From Buddleja alternifolia (taxonomy: Eukaryota > Streptophyta > Magnoliopsida > Lamiales > Scrophulariaceae): a stretch of DNA of 64,000 bases. The stretch covers positions 10,648,568 to 10,712,567 of the forward strand of contig CM033400.1 in NCBI GenBank assembly GCA_019426215.1, in the 5' to 3' direction. The notes beneath the pieces were generated by a model that was not told the origin of the DNA, did no database searches, and worked only from the letters and a program-made list of their open reading frames with translations. The first letter of the stretch is position 1. The number at the start of each line of letters is the position of its first letter. Shown one piece after another: positions 1 to 11,479 of this stretch. The position numbers and the translations under genes are program-made.

Positions 1-4
1 CTTC

Positions 5-1786
5 GTGTCTAATCCTAAGATTACTCATGAGCTTATGAAGGACATTGTCAGAATCGCGGATGGTCATGAAAAGAATGATCATCAAGAGCAAATTGGAGCT
101 GTGAATGATGCAGCGACTGCGCAAGAGACAAATGAGGGTCAAGTGATTGATAATCAAGAGTCTCTCAACTCGTTCCAACCAGATCGTAAATGGCTTAGAG
201 ACCATCCACCAGAGTTAGTAATTGGAGATATTGGAGCACCTATTAGAACTAGGTTCGCTACAATTAATGAGGCCATGTTCGCAAGCTTCTTATCTCAAAT
301 GGAACCAAAGAAAGTGGACGAAGAACTCAGTGATTCAAGTTGGGTAGAAGCAATGCAAGAAGAGCTTAACCAATTTGAGAGAAGCATGGTTTGGACGCTA
401 GTACCAAGACCAACTCACCAAGGAGTTATTGGAACTAGATGGGTTTTTAGGAACAAGATGGATGAAGATGACATTGTTATAAGAAACAAAGCTATATTAG
501 TCACTTAGGGTTATTTCCAAGAAGAGGGTATTGATTTTGATGAGACGTATGCCCCTGTAGCCTGTCTTGAAGCGATTATGATTTCCTAGCGTTTGTAGCA
601 TTCAACAAGTTCATAGTATACCAAATGGACGTGAAGAGTGCTTTCCTGAATGGTAAACTCCAAGAAGAAGTTTATGAGGAGCAACCTCCAGGATTCATCA
701 ACAACCATGGCAAAAGTATGGTCTACAAATTGGATAAGACACTCTATGGCCTTAAACAAGCACCAAGAGCATGGCATGATACTCTCTCTATCTTCCTTAT
801 AGGTAAAGGCTTTTCAAAAGGCATCGTTGATACAACGTTATTTAAAATTACCCATAATGAAGATGTTCTCTTAGTCCAAATTTATGTTGATGATATTATA
901 TTTGGTTCTATTAACAAGCGATTGTGTAAGAAATTTTCAAAAATGATGCAAGATCAATTTGAAATGAGCATGATGGGTGAATTAACTTTCTTCTTAGGAT
1001 TACAAGTTAAACAACTCCCTAATGGCATATTTATAAACCAAGCTAAATATACAAGAGATATGATTAAGAAATTTGGTATGGAAAATGAATCATCTTCAAA
1101 AATTCCAATGAGCCAAACGCTTAAGTTAGATAAAGATGAAAGTGGGAAGAAAATCGATATCACTAACTATAGAGGTATCATTGGATCACTTCTTTATCTT
1201 ACCGCTAGTAGACTTGACATTATGTTTTCGGTATGCATGTGTGCACGCTTTCAAGCTGATCCTAGAGAATCACACTTAAATGCTACCAAGAGAATCCTTA
1301 AATACCTAAAAGGCACACAGAATGTGGGCTTATGGTATCGAAGGGACTCTCCTTTTGAACTAATTGGTTATTCAGACGTAGATTTCGCAAAATAGATAGA
1401 AAAAGTACTAGTGGTACATGTCCATTTCTAGGTGATAGACTAATTTCGTGGCATAGTAAGAAATAACAATCCATAGCGACTTCTACCGCTGAAGCAGAGT
1501 ACGTAGCCGCTGGGAGCTGTTATGCACAAATCCTTTGGATAAGGCAACAACTTAGAGATTATGGAACAATCTTAGGTCCTACCCTAATCCATTGTGATAA
1601 CCAAAGCACTTTAGCTATGACCCAAAATCCAGTCCTTTATTGTAGAACTAAACACATTGACATCCGATACCATTTCTTGCGTGACCATGTTCAAAAGAAA
1701 GATATCTCCGTGCACTTCATTGGCACTGACAAACAATTGACAGATATCTTCACCAAAGTGCACAACGAACAACGCTTTCTCACTTA
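5..1786 (+). pseudogene. Sirevirus pol remnant: reverse transcriptase and RNase H
   Basis: Three broken frames encode the C-terminal part of a copia Pol. Positions 5-508 hold the linker and start of the RVT_2 domain (SWVEAMQEELNQFERS, TRWVFRNK). After a stop and frameshift near 508-620, positions 625-1395 hold the RT core with the catalytic YVDD at about 886-897. After another break, 1396-1786 reads as RNase H in a different frame (STAEAEYVAA, then the H-containing TKHIDIRYHF). In a working element this enzyme copies the RNA template into cDNA inside virus-like particles. At least two frame changes and stop codons show this copy is dead. Confidence 0.85.
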
Positions 1787-2302
1787 GAGAAATGAATTAG
1801 ATATGATCGATTTAAACGCTTAAATCATAAAGCATCATATTTTATAGGCATACAATTTAGGGGGAATCCACCTTAAATTATGTCCAAAGTGTCTTTCAAA
1901 ATTGAAATAAGTTATCAATTTTAGGGGGAACTTTAAAATTGTACTTGTTCCAATCTATGAGCTACTGTGATAAAAAATGACTTTGAAAATTTTATGCATT
2001 GATCACTAACGCTTATCTATTATGCATGACAAAATCAATCTCTAATAAAATTAAATGAAAATATCTTTTAAAAAAATCCAAGCGATTGATTTGTATTAAT
2101 TCAGTGTTGAGAAATTTAATTTTTTTAATAAGACTTCAGCGATTAAAGATTCCCACTTTATCGCTAAGTAACTTCCTCTGAAAAATCATGCATAGTTATC
2201 GCTAAAAAGTAGCATGTGGATAAGTCTAAAAGATTAGATTTGATAACTACCCACATGAACTTACCAAATCAAAGTGACGGTTAATGATTCCTATCTAAAA
2301 AC
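1787..2302 (+). other. Spacer between pol and env-like region, with two purine-rich tracts
   Basis: No coding frame is visible. Two short G-rich tracts of the form TTTAGGGGGAA sit near 1857 and 1920, each followed by similar AT-rich sequence. They resemble internal polypurine tracts, but the tract next to the LTR is at 7400. I see no promoter or RNA gene here. Confidence 0.4.
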
Positions 2303-2538
2303 TAGGCGGTTCAGTAACTGCATCTGTTTGAGTACGTGTCAGTGTGCTGAGAATTTCAAAATTATTCAAATTTTTTGAAAAAGTAACTGCGGATTTCACA
2401 ACTTTATAATTCACAGTTACTAGGCGGTTCAGTAACTGTATCTATTTGAGTACGTGTCAGTGTGCTGAAAATTTCAAAATTATTCAATTTTTTTGAAAAG
2501 TAACTACGGATTTCACAACTTTATAATTCACAGTTATT
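2303..2538 (+). repeat. Two tandem copies of a 118-bp unit
   Basis: The unit starting TAGGCGGTTCAGTAACTG at 2303 is repeated from 2421. Both copies carry GAGTACGTGTCAGTGTGCTGA and end in TTCACAGTTA. They differ by only a few substitutions and one-base indels. The repeat lies just upstream of the env-like ORF of the Sirevirus, where a leader or promoter for a subgenomic transcript might sit. That role is speculation. Confidence 0.85.
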
Positions 2539-4045
2539 ACCCTATTTTACCGCACTTTTTGACATCCGTATTTATGAGTAAATGACTCAGATTTAATTTT
2601 TGTTATTTTCAAAATTAATTTCTGTACACGTGTCATTCATGTACTAGTTGAGGAGTTATTTTTGCCTCCTATTTAAACCCTTAACAACCTTTACAGTAAA
2701 ACTTTATCGTTTTCAAAATTCTTCTACTGTAAAAGTTCTTTCTCTCCAAGGCAAAAAGAATATCTTTTCTCTCCTCTACCAAAGCTTTTTCAGTTCCTCA
2801 ATGGCACCCAAATCTTCAAAATCTACTGCCGAAAAATCCTCCAAATCTGAGAAACCAGTCACTGTTAATGTCGGTTTTCTTGTTAACTGGGACTATCTTT
2901 TTGATAACTAGAACTTCCCTCTAAGGACTGTTCTTCCACTCGTCCAAGAGTCTGGTTTGCGTGATATGATAACTGCTGTTTTTAACATCTATGAGGAAGA
3001 AACCCTCTTTTTCTTTTAGAACGTAAAAATCTCCGACGACGGAAACTCCATTTCCTGCGTCTTTCCCTTTGCCCGTGAGACCTTCGTCCTCACTCCCTCT
3101 CTTATTTTATCTTTACTAAATTTGCCAAATGATGGTGGCAAAGTTGAGAATGTCACTCTTAGTGATGCTACCAAAGTCTGGGCTTTAATCAAGAAGGATG
3201 AAGTTTAAGCTGCCTACGAACCTAACTTCAAAAAGAATGACATGAAGGGTGAATATGTCATTCTGGCTGACATCTGCGCAAAGATAATAGAGTGCAGGAA
3301 GGGTATTTTTGATAAAATTTCAAATATTCAATACAAAATGATGGTTGCTTTCTGTCCAAATTGAAGGTTAATTGGTCGCTTTACGTTTCCAATCGCTTCA
3401 AGGCAGCGATGTCCAAGTCGGTAAATCCCTAGCCTTACGGGATTGTGCTAAGTCATATTCTAAGAGCAAGCAGTTTCACAGACACCGCTGGAAAAAAAGT
3501 ACCAGCACTTAAGTTCTATGGGAAGAAGATGATCAGCGAGCTGCTCAAACTAAGGAAACGTGGCGGTGCAGCGATTCCCAAAGAAGAGCGTGAGCGACTT
3601 CTTGGTGAAGGAGCTGTTCGCAGTGATGATGAAGAGCAAGCGCCTTCGTCTTCATCATCATCTTCATCGAAAGAAGAAGTGGTGGTTAAGCGACCAAAAC
3701 AAAAGATCGCTGTTAAGGTCCCTGAGCCAGCCAAGCCAGCAAAGAAACAAAAGAAGAAATCGGAGCCCAACAAGAAACAAAAGTCTCCCTCTCCTTCTCC
3801 CAAATCACTCTCTCCCCCTTCAGCGTTTATTTTCCCCCAAGAAGAGGAAGAAGAAGTAAAAGAAGAAAAAGTACCGCTTGCCCGAAGGCGTACTCCTTTA
3901 TCCTCTCTAGTTGCATCAACAAGCGCTCCAGCAGAGCCATCGCTTGAAGAACCAACAACTGTTCCTCCTCCTTCTGACGCCATTCGTGAAACCAGCTCAG
4001 AACCTAAAGCCACTACTCCATCTGAGAGGCTTTTCCTTGTTCGGG

Positions 4046-4127
4046 GTAAGTACTTGTGCTAAGCAAAGTATTTTATCCTTTCCTCGTTAGTTTCTAAGTC
4101 TCTAATGCTAGGATAAAATCTTTTTAG
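4046..4127 (+). other. Intron-like spacer 1 in the env-like region (82 bp)
   Basis: The spacer begins GTAAGTACTT and ends TTTTTAG. The upstream frame ends on one base of a codon (CGG G) and the downstream frame resumes with CC, so removal keeps the frame open (G|CC). AT-rich content, GT-AG ends and preserved phase support a real spliceosomal intron. Without splicing, translation stops at 4060. Confidence 0.6.
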
Positions 4128-4311
4128 CCGAGTGTGAATCAAATATTCAGACTGTTCTTAACACTCTTGAGGATTTGCGTATTCCCATCCGTGCTGATCC
4201 AATCACTTCTTTTCTCGATTTAGATCTAGAAGAAATTGTCCCGGAGCCTAAGGAAACTGTACCAAGTTGAAACAGATCAAGCAACTACGTCAGTCAATGA
4301 TAGTCCTCAGG

Positions 4312-4391
4312 GTAAGCGTTGTAGTCTTTTCTTTGTAATTTCTACTTAGTAGAAATTTTTCCTGCTTTTCTCAAACGCTTACTTGTATCAG
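4312..4391 (+). other. Intron-like spacer 2 in the env-like region (80 bp)
   Basis: It begins GTAAGCGTTG and ends CTTGTATCAG. The upstream frame ends CCT CAG G and the downstream frame resumes CT CAA AAA GCA, again phase 1 as in spacer 1. Within the upstream exon there is a premature stop near 4268 that a frame shift would have to bypass, so this copy is not functional. Confidence 0.55.
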
Positions 4392-7148
4392 CTCAAAAAG
4401 CACCAGACGCTAATGCACCTCCACCTTCTGAGATTCCTGTTGAATTGAATGTAGACATGGAAGCAGTTGTGGATATCACTACGGAAATAGCCCAAGTCCT
4501 TCCTGATGCTGAAATGTCTCCAGCCAGTGAAGCGACTGTGCATGCTGAGTGGTCGATAAAAGTGGCCCCTATCCCAACAGAATCTATTGCTTTTGTTCCC
4601 ACTCCAACCAGATCTCCTCCCCGTGTCATAGACTTCTTTTCTCGCTGATACAATGCAGAAGTTGAGTTCTACTATGCCGCTAGAGAACGTGACACCAAAA
4701 CCTTAGTTGATATGAAGATCAAGTTTCAAAACACTCTCCATATGACTGATGTCTCTAATTCTGCTAAGTTTGAATTCTTAGAGCGATTTGTTGACCTGGG
4801 TCTCTATAATATTGAGCGTCTTCAAGCTTACCTTGAGTATATTCGGCGACCAGCGTTCAACATGACAGAATTTGACGAGAAGCATTTCAACTTTACTAGC
4901 CATTCTGAAGAGTCCTTTTATCCCTTGTGCCAGAATAAGATCGTCATCAAGAATCCCCATATGGGTGATTGGTCAAAGAATCCAGACGAAGAAATTCTTA
5001 ACAGGATCAGATACTCTGCCTATCCTCAAAACACTCTATCCCCTAAACCTCTCAGATTGTGGAAAGGAAAAGGATCAGTTGTTGCTGAGCGTCCCAATCC
5101 TATTAATGCTTGGATAGAAGCTGAAGCCCGTGAGTACCTTGCAAGATTATGGGCTGAGGATTATGATGAAGAATTTGAACGCTTTGAAAAGTTTCTTGCA
5201 TCTAGAAAAGAACAGAAGAAAGCTGATAAACTTGGAAAGCGATGGATGATAGATACTGCAAGATGGGCTGAAGAGTTCGTGTTACACTTTTACACGCTGG
5301 AAGAGCTTGTGAAGTATCATTTTTGTTTCGATTTAGAGTAGATTACAGGCGTAGAGGTTTTTTCGTGTTTCTTCTCCAGCAGTGCCAGCATCTGGTAGGC
5401 AATCCATAGAACACTATATTCGCCAGCATCTAAGCTTAATCGCTCTAGGAGGACGCTACATTTATCATCCAACTCAGAACTTTGTTCAGCGCATCCTTCC
5501 CGACCTCAATGAAGATGCTTCCTCTAGTAAGCAACTAATTTTGCCAGGGCAAAGTGAAGTCCCTTTCAGCCTTGACAATGACCATGTCGGCCTTGCTGAA
5601 TTTTACTATGAGTGCCAAGAGATAATTGAAAATGCTCAGTCGCTGGATATTTCAATCACTCCGCATTTCGGTCCTGGTCTTAGTGACTTCAGATGATACA
5701 ACTTGCTTCCCGTCTTATTTTGTGAACAGAACATACAAGTGGCCAAGATGATATCGCTTATTCGGCCAGTGGACCAAGAAGCTGCCAGAGCGCTGATGCC
5801 ATTTATTTTGGACTACTACAGCTCTTACACTTCAGGAGTTGATCTACCAGAAGGAGTGCAACTTGCACTAAGTAATGAAAAGCGCGGAGACGTTATATTC
5901 TTTATCCCGCATACCAACCTGATTAATCCAAGGCATATTATGGAAGCAATTGGCCCACTCTGGGTTATCGCTGTTGAAAATCCAGCTCCTCAGATCGAAG
6001 TTGTTGCAATGGAAGAGGAACAAACTCCTTCTGTGGAAGTCACTCAAACCACAGACGATGATATGCAAGATGTTTCCCCCAGTGCTCCAGCAGTCGAGGT
6101 TCCCCTTGTTGAACAAGTTGTTCAAATTGAGGCCGCGACTCAGACGCTTGATTTAGCGATAGAAGAAGTTCATGCTGAAATAGCCGCAGAGCCTGAAGAG
6201 CCTTTTATTCGCAATAAAACCAAAGGCAAGGCTGCTGTCTCTAGCTCATACGGACTCATTCCGTCCCCTGAGCATTTTTCTTCGGACTCGTACAGTGATC
6301 CAGACGCTCGAGATTTCAGACAAGCAATACGGAACTCGCTCAGCAACATTTAGGGTTCTTGCTCAAAGCTTTTTGACACAGCTAATAGGCACATCCGAAT
6401 AATGTCTGACACTCGAAGCCGTGATATTTCAAACGCTGCTACCAAAAGTACTATTGCCATCATGGACAGCATATCACCTCTAATCGCTGGATTCTCCGCA
6501 GAATTCAATCGTCACTTAGCCCAGAACGCTCCAGCTGATACTGAGAGGCACAATTCTTCAAATGTCGTTGCTCAGAGTATCACTCAACAAGTCGCTCTAC
6601 TTGTTGAAGAAGTTCAGCTATTGCGCAAAGATATTGCTGAATTGAAAACCTCTCTTGATGATGCCAAGAAGGGGGAAAATGAGAAAGAAAAGCATCAAAC
6701 ATCCAAACACTTGAAAGAATCAATCTCTAAAACCGATAACAAGCACTGGTGTTCTATGTTCGATGAAATAGCAGGTATAAAGAAAATGCTAACTAAGAAG
6801 CGCAAGCCAAGATATTATCAAGGCAGGCACAGGCTTCCAGACTTAGACATCATATTCTTAGAAAGTATGGGTTTTCATCCATATGCCGGACCGCTTAGAA
6901 GGCCTTTAAACTGAAAATCCACCAATGATCGAAGACAAGACATTTACCATGACTTGATCTGAGAACTTGGAATCCCTCGGAGGGATTGGGTGGAAAGATT
7001 TTTAGAGTTAAAGGAAAGTGCTAAACATAGAAGACATGATTTTGATGAAGTCCAGTACACTACCATGATAGACATTGATCGACTCTTGCTGGACTTAGCA
7101 AATGAAATCTATCAAGGCGAAGAAATGTCTAAGCGACAAAGAAGATGA

Positions 7149-7399
7149 TGCCTCATTTCTTTTTCTTCTCTTTATATGCTGTTGTTGTTTTAATTTCTTT
7201 ACTCTCAGCACAATCATCTGTATACTTTGTTTGAAATTATATGAATGAATGATTGAACACTGAAACACCTTGTTGAGGCTAATCTAACAACTAACTAACT
7301 TATCTAACTTTCTAAGGCTAACTTAATTTATTTGGGCTTTTCTTTAAAAACTCTAAAACTATAAAAGAGTTATAAGAGTTAAAGGTCTTGACATCATCA
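7149..7399 (+). other. Sirevirus 3' untranslated segment
   Basis: AT-rich sequence from the last env-like stop to the polypurine tract. I see no coding frame or RNA gene in it. Confidence 0.5.
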
Positions 7400-7412
7400 A
7401 AAAGGGGGAAAT
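7400..7412 (+). other. Polypurine tract of the Sirevirus element
   Basis: AAAAGGGGGAAAT immediately precedes the LTR start TGTTAGG. In LTR elements this RNase H-resistant tract primes plus-strand DNA synthesis. Confidence 0.85.
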
Positions 7413-7872
7413 TGTTAGGAATTCCATGTTAGATGTTTTGATGATGACAAAATAGGATTTATGTTAGACCCCAAATATAATGTAAGTTTCTGTTTTCATA
7501 GATCAATGTATAAGGTTTTGAAAGTTTGTAATTTTATTTAGGCTTGTAATTTTTATCTTTGTAGAAATTAGACTAAGTATTAGATACCGAATCGCTAATA
7601 GAATTATAGGTGAGTCTATTAGAGATGAAGGTGAAGATCAGCGTCTGAAGTCAAATAAAGATGAAAATTTGTTCTTACAAACGCTAAAGGACAATTTCAG
7701 GATTTATGATCAAGCGCTCAATGAACTCCAGCGATCAGTATCAGATTCACCTTAAATAAATTCTCAAGTCATGAAGGACTTAAATGCAATCATTCAACGG
7801 ACATTTATTTCCAACGGAAAATAGATTCAAATGCATTAAATGCCTTAATTAAGTTTTCGGAATTATGGCCTA
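7413..7872 (+). repeat. Sirevirus 3' LTR, truncated
   Basis: The LTR begins TGTTAGGAATTCCATGTTAG directly after the polypurine tract. It shares long collinear similarity with a second LTR at 31831 (TTTTGATGATGA, GTTAGACCCCAAA, TAGGTGAG, GGTGAAGATCA). The similarity stops near 7860, where another LTR family starts, so only the U3-side part is kept. Confidence 0.8.
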
Positions 7873-8044
7873 TGTTTTAATATTGAGATAATATATATGA
7901 TAAATTAATTAGTTCTTTGATTAATTAGGAAAAATATTAATCAAGTGGTCTTGATTAATATAGATCTTAGGGCAAATCTCATTTTTCATACTGTAATTGA
8001 CCATCTGTACACTTTTGATACCGAACATTTTGGATATCTCACTT

Positions 8045-9417
8045 AGGGCTATAAAAGAGCCAAACTCGAGCCGAGCCTTGTAAAATTTACATGCTCGAGC
8101 TCAGCTCAAATAATTTGAGATGCTTGAGCTTGAGCTTGAATTCAGCGACGCCATTTTTTAGAGCACGAGCTCGGGACAAACGAGCAAAGCTCGAGCTTTG
8201 GCTCGTAGACTCATTCGAGCTCGAACTCTAGCTCAACTCATTTGCTCGTTCGAGTTCGAGCCAAGCTCAAAATTTTGGCTCATTTGCATGCTCAAATAGA
8301 TTGTTGCTATTTATGAGATTTTGTATCAAACAATGTCTGCGACAATATTTCACTTTATAATAGATTTATACTCACGACTAAAATTATAGATTGACACGTC
8401 TCAATAATCAAAGGGTCTCTGAATATATAATCATAGATGTTGAATTCATCTATCACAAAATAAATGAAATATTTCCAAAAACACAAACATCGTTGCTAAA
8501 CAAATGACAGAAAGCTATATATCCATCAAACATCACCAACAATATCTTTGTTCTCAATAATATTTAAGTAAACATAAGAAATCCCTCAAAGTCTTCTTGC
8601 TGCGAGGGCGTTGCACGAAACCAAACCGCCCCCCGCCCGATCAAGTACCAGTTGACTGTGAAAAGAAAGATGTCACCGGGCGTTCTAGGGGAACGAAATC
8701 CAATAGTTACTTTAGAAAGTTACTATCGAAACGAACGAAAGATAAAAGAGAGAGATGATACTGGGTCTAGTTCAAAATTAATAAGTAAACTCAATCAATG
8801 ACTACTGATAATGACACGATTAGAAATATCTTCAAAGTGAATATTTATCTACTGCCAACAATAGTCGAACCATCAGGGTTTAGGACTTAGAGTTTAGGGT
8901 TCTATCTTATATTTATTTTCCCTTTTTTGCTTAATCATCGTAACAAAATTAGAATTTTGATATAACTCGACAAGTCTTAAATTCCACAATTTGAGTAGTT
9001 ATTCAGTATAGTTCAGAAGAAAAAAAAACGGATAAAATCTTGCTTATGTAACGTGGTTAAATAAATTTCAATATGCGTAAACTGAGTTACCTTCAAGTTA
9101 AATTAATATTTTATAAAAATATATGTGTGTTATTTTAAATTTCTTCATGAAAATATGACAGATGAATAATGTGAAAGCCAATAATTGGATTGGATGAAAT
9201 ATTATAATTAAGAATGAAAAGTTTAGATGAAAAGTATTTTTATAATTTTTTTAAATATATTATTTCATGATTTCTTAATTATTATTATTGCAATACTATT
9301 AGTATATATATAACACAAATGATATTTGTCCGTTAACACTTAGCAGGTGAAGTGTTTATTCAGTATTATTATTCATTAAAAATAATGCATAATTTTGAAC
9401 ATAATAAGTAAACACAA

Positions 9418-9449
<32 letters not shown>

Positions 9450-9533
9450 AAATCAACAGTAAAAGCTCGTGAGCCTTATGAACACCCAAAAAGCTTGAGC
9501 TCGCGAAACTCGGCTCGCCTTACACCCCTAAAT
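8045..9533. mobile_element. hAT-like non-autonomous element nested in the left TIR of the MULE
   Basis: The element begins AGGGCTATAAAAGAGCC and ends CCTTACACCCCTAAAT. Its ends are short inverted repeats in which GAGCCGAG and CGAGCTC motifs recur. It is flanked by a perfect 8-bp repeat, TCTCACTT, at 8037-8044 and 9534-9541, the size typical of hAT transposition. Removing it with one repeat copy restores a sequence matching the right TIR of the surrounding MULE. No transposase frame is visible. A (TG)n microsatellite lies at 9429-9449. Confidence 0.8.
9429..9449. repeat. (TG)n microsatellite
   Basis: About ten TG dinucleotides following a short (TA) run, within the hAT-like element. Confidence 0.9.
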
Positions 9534-10514
9534 TCTCACTTTTCATACAAACTTGGCTATTTTGTATCACTTTTGTTACCACCGTGAACTGGGTAATAGA
9601 AATGATCACATGTGGCCCAAATGACCGTTAAATTTAGGCCCCTAATCACTTAATTTAAAAACATAGAATCACCCTTAAAAAATACCTAAATCAGTAAACC
9701 CCTATATAACTCTCCCTAAAATCTCACCAAATTCAACCAAATCCGACCCAATAATCCTTTAAAATTTTCAAAAAATACAAATAATTGAAGAAAGGAGGTG
9801 CAAGAGCTAAGAAAAATAAGCCTATATGATCCAAAATACAATGAGCATGAGCACCCGAATTGAAGAAATCAACCCATTCTTACAAATTATTGAAAAAATC
9901 GACCCCTTCTTACCAATTTTTGAAGAAATTAAGCCAAATTTCCAATTTTCTTCATGTGTTCTTTCTATTTCTGTCCGTTTTTATTCACACCCAAACCTTA
10001 ACGGTCACGCGTGCCTCACATTACTATTTCTTTTACCAAGTTAACGATACCTTAAGTGATACAAAATGACCGAGTTCGTATGAAAAGTAAGATATCCAAA
10101 ATATTAGGTATCAAAGGTGTGCAGGTAGTCAATTACGGTATAAAAAATGAGATTGTCCCTAGATCTTATTATCTACGAAAATAATAAAAGATACGGCGAA
10201 TTAATTAATTAGTGATCTAATTAATACAGATGAGAGAAATAAAATTAATTAAATCGGCTTAAGTAATTTTAGGCTTGTGATTTAATTGGGTTAATTAAAT
10301 TGAGAAAAGACCAACTAATTACTAGGCTACTTGATTGATATAAGACCATTTAATTAAAGAGTGAGTTATTTAATGATAATGGGCTTGGAGTGAAAAGAAG
10401 GAGAGGGCCAGGGTTTGGGAACCCTGGTAGAGGAAACCTAAAGAGGTGCATACAAGGGGATATTTATATCCCTCTATACACGCTTTCCTGAAGGGTAGAA
10501 GACGGAAAAATTTT

Positions 10515-11083
10515 GGCTTTGTTTGGATGTGTTTTTATTTCATTTTCAACTGTTATTTCCTAAAATGTATGGGAGAACGAGTTTTTTGATTTTCGTGTGA
10601 AAATGACGGCATGTTTGGTTGTGTTTCCGAAAATTATTGGAATTGATGATTTGATGGTGTGTGGAATGATGGAGTTAGTTAAAAGTAATGATTATGTGAA
10701 TAATATATATAAAATAATAGGTAATAATATATTAATTAAATATATTTGTAAGTAAAAATGATAAAAATCAATCCCACAAAGAGCATTAAAAATATTCAAA
10801 ATGGGTCTTAAAATGTGCACGTGCCTATGAAGATTAAAATCATGTATTTTATTCCACTATAACACCACAATTGTTGCCGAAAATATCGATTTTTGTAAGG
10901 AGATGTGAGAGAAAGAAAAATGTGAGTGTGATTTGATAAAGTGAAATGTAATTATTGGAGAATGTGAAAGTGAAAATGAAAATAAATGTATTTTCAGATG
11001 AGAATGGTGTAAAGTGTATATTTTCATTTTCAAATGAGATTGAAAATGCAAATATGGGTTAGAAAACACAAACAAACATAGCC
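10515..11083. mobile_element. MITE with GGCTTTGTTTGG ends
   Basis: Left end GGCTTTGTTTGGATGTGTTTTT pairs with the complement of the right end (AAAACACAAACAAACATAGCC). The flanks are TTT and TTA, close to the 3-bp duplications of PIF/Harbinger elements but not identical. An AT-rich 569-bp interior carries no transposase. The insertion splits the surrounding copia LTR. Confidence 0.6.
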
Positions 11084-11479
11084 TTAGTCTTCTTCTTTTC
11101 ATCTTCTCTTTTCATCTCTTATCTGCATTAGAGCCTACAAAGAATATCCTACCCTTTTCTCCATAAGCAAAAACTTTGAAATCTTCATAGCTAGCACTGA
11201 TCGAAGAATTCAAGGATATGAACTAAGGTGTGGATACACTTAGAGGCGCAATTAGAGCGCTAGAGCAAGATCTGTCTGAGGGATTAGAAGTTGTGGAGTA
11301 AGCTTACAAAGACTTCTTCCTGTAACTTGTTCAAGAGGTAAACATGAGAAAACACCCTTTGTATGTTTTCTCGAATTTGATGGTACAATGCCGCCTTTGC
11401 CTTGTTTAGAGCATGCGTTTTGTAAAATTTTAATATATCATTTCCGGTGTGTGCATCCCCGGGGTAACGATTCCCAATA

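Larger units (their letters stand above)
2803..7148 (+). pseudogene. Sirevirus env-like region, interrupted
   Basis: A long series of frames between pol and the 3' LTR. It starts at an ATG at 2803 (MAPKSSKS) and continues with many stops to about 3340. A Lys/Ser/Pro/Glu-rich stretch follows (3445-4045), then two intron-like spacers (4046-4127, 4312-4391). A charged globular stretch (4660-5340, 5382-5696) and an acidic part (5703-6353) come next, with a coiled-coil-like segment near 6580-6700 (VALLVEEVQLLRKD) close to the C terminus, which ends at about 7148. Position in a Sirevirus and the coiled coil match the env-like ORFs known for this lineage. I see no clear signal peptide or transmembrane segment. 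The product's function is unknown. At least six stop codons or frame changes are present. Confidence 0.6.
1..7872 (+). mobile_element. Sirevirus-type Ty1/copia retrotransposon, 3' part
   Basis: The order seen is reverse transcriptase, RNase H, a long env-like region, a polypurine tract and the first ~460 bases of a 3' LTR. The RT wording (DVKSAFLNG, YVDDIIFGS, MSMMGELTFFLGLQVKQ) and the RNase H wording (TKHIDIRYHFLRDHV) are typical of the Sirevirus lineage, the copia lineage known for an extra env-like ORF between pol and the 3' LTR. The 5' part (gag, protease, integrase, 5' LTR) lies outside the window. The 3' LTR stops near 7872, where an unrelated LTR begins. Internal stop codons and frameshifts make this copy non-autonomous. 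Confidence 0.85.
7970..10159. mobile_element. Non-autonomous Mutator-like element (MULE), 2.19 kb
   Basis: The ends form terminal inverted repeats: GGGCAAATCTCATTTTTCATAC on the left and the complement of GTATAAAAAATGAGATTGTCCC on the right. Similarity continues inwards for over 120 bases once the nested hAT-like insertion is skipped (GATATCT(C/T)ACTTTTCATAC...TTTTGTATCAC). It is flanked by a perfect 9-bp direct repeat, TAGATCTTA, at 7961-7969 and 10160-10168, the size made by Mutator transposases. No transposase is present; small frames near 9826-10069 match no family I know. Confidence 0.9.
7873..11475 (+). repeat. Angela/Tork-like copia LTR, split by three DNA transposons
   Basis: The LTR starts TGTTTTAATATTGAGATAAT, is rich in AATTAATT, and ends near TCCGGTGTGT...GATTCCCAA. 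Its parts are 7873-7969, 10169-10514 and 11084-11475. The middle contains a CT-rich leader and CTGCATTAGAGCC, like a second LTR at 50382-53700. The tail resembles the one at 56740-56873. No coding sequence belongs to it. Flanks differ on each side (Sirevirus LTR, minus-strand copia), so no target duplication can be read. Confidence 0.55.

Noticed and set aside
2648..2911. Using the upstream ATG at 2648 as the env-like start
   Set aside because: The first ~50 residues are untypical and the ATG at 2803 opens the Ser/Lys-rich start better; both frames stop at 2909 anyway.
3516..4013. Long minus-strand frame opposite the env-like region
   Set aside because: It is a Ser/Gly/Asp-rich mirror of the Lys/Glu/Ser-rich + strand stretch and has no independent features.
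9826..10069. Two small overlapping + strand frames in the MULE
   Set aside because: Neither has a recognisable domain, and both are repeat-like internal sequence; a captured gene fragment cannot be supported.
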